A stretch of DNA of 10,387 nucleotides from the NCBI GenBank assembly GCA_964617105.1, contig CAZTWC010000034.1, positions 1 through 10,387 of the forward strand. The letters are read 5' to 3'. A model generated the notes under the pieces. It was given only the letters and a program-made list of their open reading frames with translations, searched no databases and had not been told where the DNA came from. This document shows positions 7,059-10,387 of this stretch, piece by piece. Every line of letters starts with the position of its first letter. Within the stretch, counting starts at the first letter, position 1. A program made the position numbers and the translations under genes. Source of the DNA: CAZTWC01 sp964617105 [NCBI: uncultured Myxococcia bacterium]. Lineage in GTDB: Bacteria > CAZTWC01.

Positions 7059-10000
7059 ATGAAAAGATTTAAACTACTTTGCAAAATTATAGCAGTCGGG
7101 GCAGCGGTTATGTTACTGTTTTTAGTAGTTTTAACTGCCGTAGGGTTCTATTCATTAAAAAATATGGATTCCCCATTTTTTCGGGAAAGGATCATCTCTG
7201 AGGTCCAAAAGAACTTGGGATTGAAAGTATCTTTTAACCAATTGTCAGTCAGCCCTTTTTCCGAAATCCGCCTGGAAAATTTGGTTTTGCAACAGCCGTC
7301 CCCTTTTGACAGATATGCCCCTTTTCTGTTCAAAGTAAAAAAAGTTGTGTTGAAATATAGATGGGCAGGGATTTTACCTGAACAGGTGATTATCGAAAAG
7401 GTGCTGATTGAAGAACCGCAAATCCAAATGGTGGCTGAAAAGGGTGGTAAAACCTCTATAGATCTGATTTTAGATAGGCTGGGGATAAAAAAAACCACTG
7501 AAAAAAAACCAAAATCTATCCCCATCACCAAAAGTCTGCAACTGCTTCAATTGCCACTTACAATTACGTTAAAAGAGGCGGCTATTGAAGGGCTTTCTCT
7601 GGGATTCAGAGAGATGGTCCAGCAAAAAGTGGGGCGGGAGATTACACTTTCCGGTATTTCGCTAAATAGTTCAGCAGAGGTGAAGCCCGGAGATCTGAAT
7701 CTGAATTTTCAATTACATACACCAATGGCTGGTGAGCCGGGTGCACCTGATAAAAATCCGGGTTCATTTGCTCAAAAAGGGGAGGGCAACGGTCAGATAG
7801 TTATAATAGAACCAGGGGCAAAATTGCCTAAGCGGGAGGTACATTTCGGTTTTAATCTGGGAGTTCAAATTAAAGAATCAAAAGAGATCTCCTGCTTAAT
7901 CGATCTTGACCTGAATAAACAGAGTTTTAAAGAGGAAGTGACATTTTTGGGAAAAGTGGTTAAATCTCGGGTAAAGGTAAAATTAGACCCACAGGAGAAA
8001 ATGATTCATCTGGCAGTGCCTGAACTCTCTCTCTTAACGGACCGGATCAAGGGCGATCTGAATTTGTCGGTCAGCGAAAAAGATGGATTGGGCTTGGTTC
8101 TCCTGGAAAAAGCAAACCTGTTTATCTCAATTGATAGGTTGCTGGAGATATCTCCGCATAATTTAGATCATCTTTTATCTTTGGCTACCGGGTCTTTTAA
8201 TTTATGGGCCCGGGATATTGAGGTGGATATCAGGAAACTGAAATCTGAGTTTATTAATCGTGGAAAAATTGGATTTGACGGGGAATTTTCTGACCTTAAG
8301 GTAAAATTAAAAAAACAGGAATTCTCAATGGACAATATCACCCTGAATATGGACGGTAACCTTAAGGGGTTGGCGTTTTATACTTTAAACTTTAAAAGTG
8401 ATTTTAATAATTTAACCGTTTCTAATAATGAAGGTAATAGAATTACGAAAGAGTTGCTGAAATGGAAACAGGCCGATATAACCTTTAAGGGCAAAAATAT
8501 TGTCCCTGATCTCCAAGACCCGCTTAAATCCTCGGCTGATTTGAGACTGATGGTGTTTATCCAGGCGCTGCAATTGCAGGGAAAAAAGTTATTGGCCGAC
8601 AATTTTTCAATGGATATGACCGCCAAAATTAAAGACACAAAGCCGGATCCTGTGGTGATTACCGGGGAATTGAACAATATTTGGGCTCATTTGGGAAAAA
8701 ACCGCGGGCGGCTGCAGATCAAAAAAACCGGGTTCAACCTACGGGCTTTTAAGGTGCTGCCAGATCTTAAAAATCCCCTCAACTCCCGGGCCAGTATGAA
8801 ATTTGGTCTTATTCTGGACTTTGCCAATTTGGAGGGCCAGGTAAACAAAGGGGAGCATCTGGACTACCGCCTGAATCTGGCGGTGAAGAATTTGCAGAAG
8901 TTTAAGCGGCTGGTGCCCGCCCATCTGCTCAAAGAGAACCAGATTCCTTTAGAACGTCTGGCTTTTACGGTTACCTCAAAAGGAAAAATAGAGAACCCCT
9001 TTAAAAAGCACCGGCTGAATATTTCTCAACAAACCGATTTTACTGTAAACCGTATCTCTTTGCGCCGAAAAAAAATATCACTGAAAACCAAAGCTATCAA
9101 GGCCAGTTTTAGATCCTCAGGCGGACTGCAAAAACAGGATATCAGCCTGGATTTGAAGGTTTCCGGGGCAGAGATCAACCAGGAGAAAAATTCCAAGATT
9201 GCCATCAATTCCCTGGTGAAAATCGATTTTCGAGATGCCAAGAAACCGCTGCTGAAATTGCAGGTGAAGGGAGATTTGGGCTCAAAGCGTAATATGGGTT
9301 TCAATTTGTCATCCAGATCGGGAGCCGGTCCCAATGGATTAACTTTTCATTATGATGCCTTTATGAGTCTGGAATCTTTTGGCTTTTTGCCCCGGGCCTT
9401 GCCAGAGATATATGCTATGGCTCCCAAATTAAAAATGATGGACCTGGACAACCTGCAAATTTCTTTGGAGAGCAAAGGGGAGTTGTCCGGTATTATCAAG
9501 GCGCTTCCACCCTTAAAGCCCCCGGTGTTGTATAAAAATTTAAAGCAAAGTATTGAGGCCAGTCTAAAAACCAACCTGACCGTAAAGAACATTGATTTTG
9601 ATGATCTGGAGATGAAGGCAAAATCTTCTGAATTAAGAGCGCAAATGGTTTCTAAAAATCGCGGACCAAATTTAGAGTCAGAGATAAGCCTGAACAGCGA
9701 AGATTTTTTCGCCCAAATCAAGGGCAACAAATTTAATTTGTCTGGCCTGGATACCAAACTTAAAATTGTGGGCCGGGATCTGTTAAGTGCCAAACCCAAC
9801 GGTTGGCTGGAGATTAAAGGTAAACTGGAAAAACTCAAGCAGAATATAGTGGGCGGGTACCCCATTGGCAGAGTTTCTATGCTGGTGCAAATGCGGGCCC
9901 AGAGTAAAAACAAATTACGATTGGACAAATTCTCTTTTGTCAATGTTGACGGTGGCACCGAACTAACCTTTGACTCCAGAGTGGATCGTCTGCAACTCCC

Positions 10001-10387
10001 CGGCGGCTTGATGCAGAGTAATCTGTTGGTCAATGGTCTACTTAAGCAATCTTTGGACAAGCCCGACTTTTCCAAGGACTTTGGTGTCTCTACTTCCGGA
10101 GAAGTGGAATTACCTTTCACCATAACCTCCAAGGATCTATCCCGATTTTCTCTGAACACTCTAATCAAATTTGACCAGGTTACTGGTATCTTGCGAAAAC
10201 CAGGCACCAAACTGGATAACACCAAAGTAGAGGATATAAATGGGGTTATCCGTATGCAGCAGGAGATCGCCTTAACCCCGGATAAAAAAATCCGTATAAT
10301 TAAGCAGGATTTTAGCAATGCCTATGCCCGGGTAACTTTTTCTGATGTCCATCCCTATCTTTTTGAGGACAGTTACTTCACGGTTGG
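7059..10387 (+). CDS. AsmA/TamB-like giant envelope protein, open at the right edge
   Basis: One uninterrupted frame of 1109 codons runs off the window end, so the C-terminus is missing. Seen: a short basic N-terminus (KRFK), a single hydrophobic helix (about 6-30) acting as an inner-membrane anchor, then an AsmA-type N-terminal domain with VSFNQLSVSPFSEIRLENLVLQQPSPF, a lysine-rich strand patch (KVKKVVLKYRWAGIL) and IEKVLIEEPQI. This matches the usual order of anchor, 'sequence-feature layering' strands and the 'V..P.I' stretch in the family. The rest is a long series of alternating amphipathic beta-strands rich in Lys, Leu, Asn and Gly, without cysteine-rich, enzymatic or transmembrane motifs. 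AsmA-family proteins form periplasmic hydrophobic-groove bridges for phospholipid transport between membranes. Already longer than E. coli AsmA (617), it is of the size of TamB and YhdP. Which subfamily it belongs to is not decided. Start: ATG with GAGGAG (7048-7053) at 5-nt spacing. Confidence 0.78.
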   Translation, partial: MKRFKLLCKIIAVGAAVMLLFLVVLTAVGFYSLKNMDSPFFRERIISEVQKNLGLKVSFNQLSVSPFSEIRLENLVLQQPSPFDRYAPFLFKVKKVVLKYRWAGILPEQVIIEKVLIEEPQIQMVAEKGGKTSIDLILDRLGIKKTTEKKPKSIPITKSLQLLQLPLTITLKEAAIEGLSLGFREMVQQKVGREITLSGISLNSSAEVKPGDLNLNFQLHTPMAGEPGAPDKNPGSFAQKGEGNGQIVIIEPGAKLPKREVHFGFNLGVQIKESKEISCLIDLDLNKQSFKEEVTFLGKVVKSRVKVKLDPQEKMIHLAVPELSLLTDRIKGDLNLSVSEKDGLGLVLLEKANLFISIDRLLEISPHNLDHLLSLATGSFNLWARDIEVDIRKLKSEFINRGKIGFDGEFSDLKVKLKKQEFSMDNITLNMDGNLKGLAFYTLNFKSDFNNLTVSNNEGNRITKELLKWKQADITFKGKNIVPDLQDPLKSSADLRLMVFIQALQLQGKKLLADNFSMDMTAKIKDTKPDPVVITGELNNIWAHLGKNRGRLQIKKTGFNLRAFKVLPDLKNPLNSRASMKFGLILDFANLEGQVNKGEHLDYRLNLAVKNLQKFKRLVPAHLLKENQIPLERLAFTVTSKGKIENPFKKHRLNISQQTDFTVNRISLRRKKISLKTKAIKASFRSSGGLQKQDISLDLKVSGAEINQEKNSKIAINSLVKIDFRDAKKPLLKLQVKGDLGSKRNMGFNLSSRSGAGPNGLTFHYDAFMSLESFGFLPRALPEIYAMAPKLKMMDLDNLQISLESKGELSGIIKALPPLKPPVLYKNLKQSIEASLKTNLTVKNIDFDDLEMKAKSSELRAQMVSKNRGPNLESEISLNSEDFFAQIKGNKFNLSGLDTKLKIVGRDLLSAKPNGWLEIKGKLEKLKQNIVGGYPIGRVSMLVQMRAQSKNKLRLDKFSFVNVDGGTELTFDSRVDRLQLPGGLMQSNLLVNGLLKQSLDKPDFSKDFGVSTSGEVELPFTITSKDLSRFSLNTLIKFDQVTGILRKPGTKLDNTKVEDINGVIRMQQEIALTPDKKIRIIKQDFSNAYARVTFSDVHPYLFEDSYFTV

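Noticed and set aside
7148-7531. Minus-strand open frame near the start of the AsmA-like gene (127 codons)
   Set aside because: Shadow of the long plus-strand frame, which has a good Shine-Dalgarno, an anchor helix and AsmA-type motifs.
9350-10318. Long minus-strand open frame (322 codons)
   Set aside because: It lies wholly antisense to the AsmA-like gene, has no Shine-Dalgarno-backed start or family motif, and its Ser/Leu/Arg-rich composition is what the reverse of a Lys/Leu-rich gene gives.

Overview
The window looks like chromosomal DNA of a Gram-negative-type (diderm) bacterium of moderate G+C (mid-40s percent by eye). Diderm architecture is supported by an export-signalled beta-barrel protein, an SppA protease preceded by an outer-membrane-barrel-like domain, and a very long AsmA/TamB-like protein. 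The phylum cannot be fixed. The DUF4388 (PATAN) + J-domain + TPR protein is of a type common in myxobacteria and other former Deltaproteobacteria, and in several candidate phyla.

Left half, minus strand (about 14-2476): three genes read leftward in the order outer-membrane beta-barrel protein, enoyl-CoA hydratase (crotonase family), and FMN-dependent nitronate monooxygenase/FabK-like protein. The first two are 42 bp apart with no terminator between them. A stem-loop lies between the crotonase and the FMN enzyme. The C-terminus of the FMN enzyme breaks off at the extreme left edge, in about 57 bp of clearly higher G+C, which suggests a junction with unrelated DNA or an assembly chimera.

Centre (2477-2780): a 304-bp AT-rich divergent intergenic region. 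It holds a good sigma70-type promoter for the rightward genes, a candidate leftward promoter with a consensus -35, and a 29-bp imperfect palindrome that could be an operator.

Right half, plus strand (2781 to the window end): a fusion of a signal peptide, a PorV/UPF0164-like barrel and a full two-domain SppA; then, 15 bp later, a cytoplasmic DUF4388-J-TPR protein whose J domain has HTD in place of HPD; then, after a 240-bp leader-like gap, an AsmA-like giant gene that stays open for 1109 codons to the right edge. Together these suggest an envelope-maintenance locus: a protease possibly tethered to the outer membrane, a cytoplasmic adaptor or co-chaperone-like protein, and a lipid-transport-bridge-like protein. 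That joint role is inference from gene order and domain content. No RNA genes, insertion sequences or CRISPR arrays were seen.
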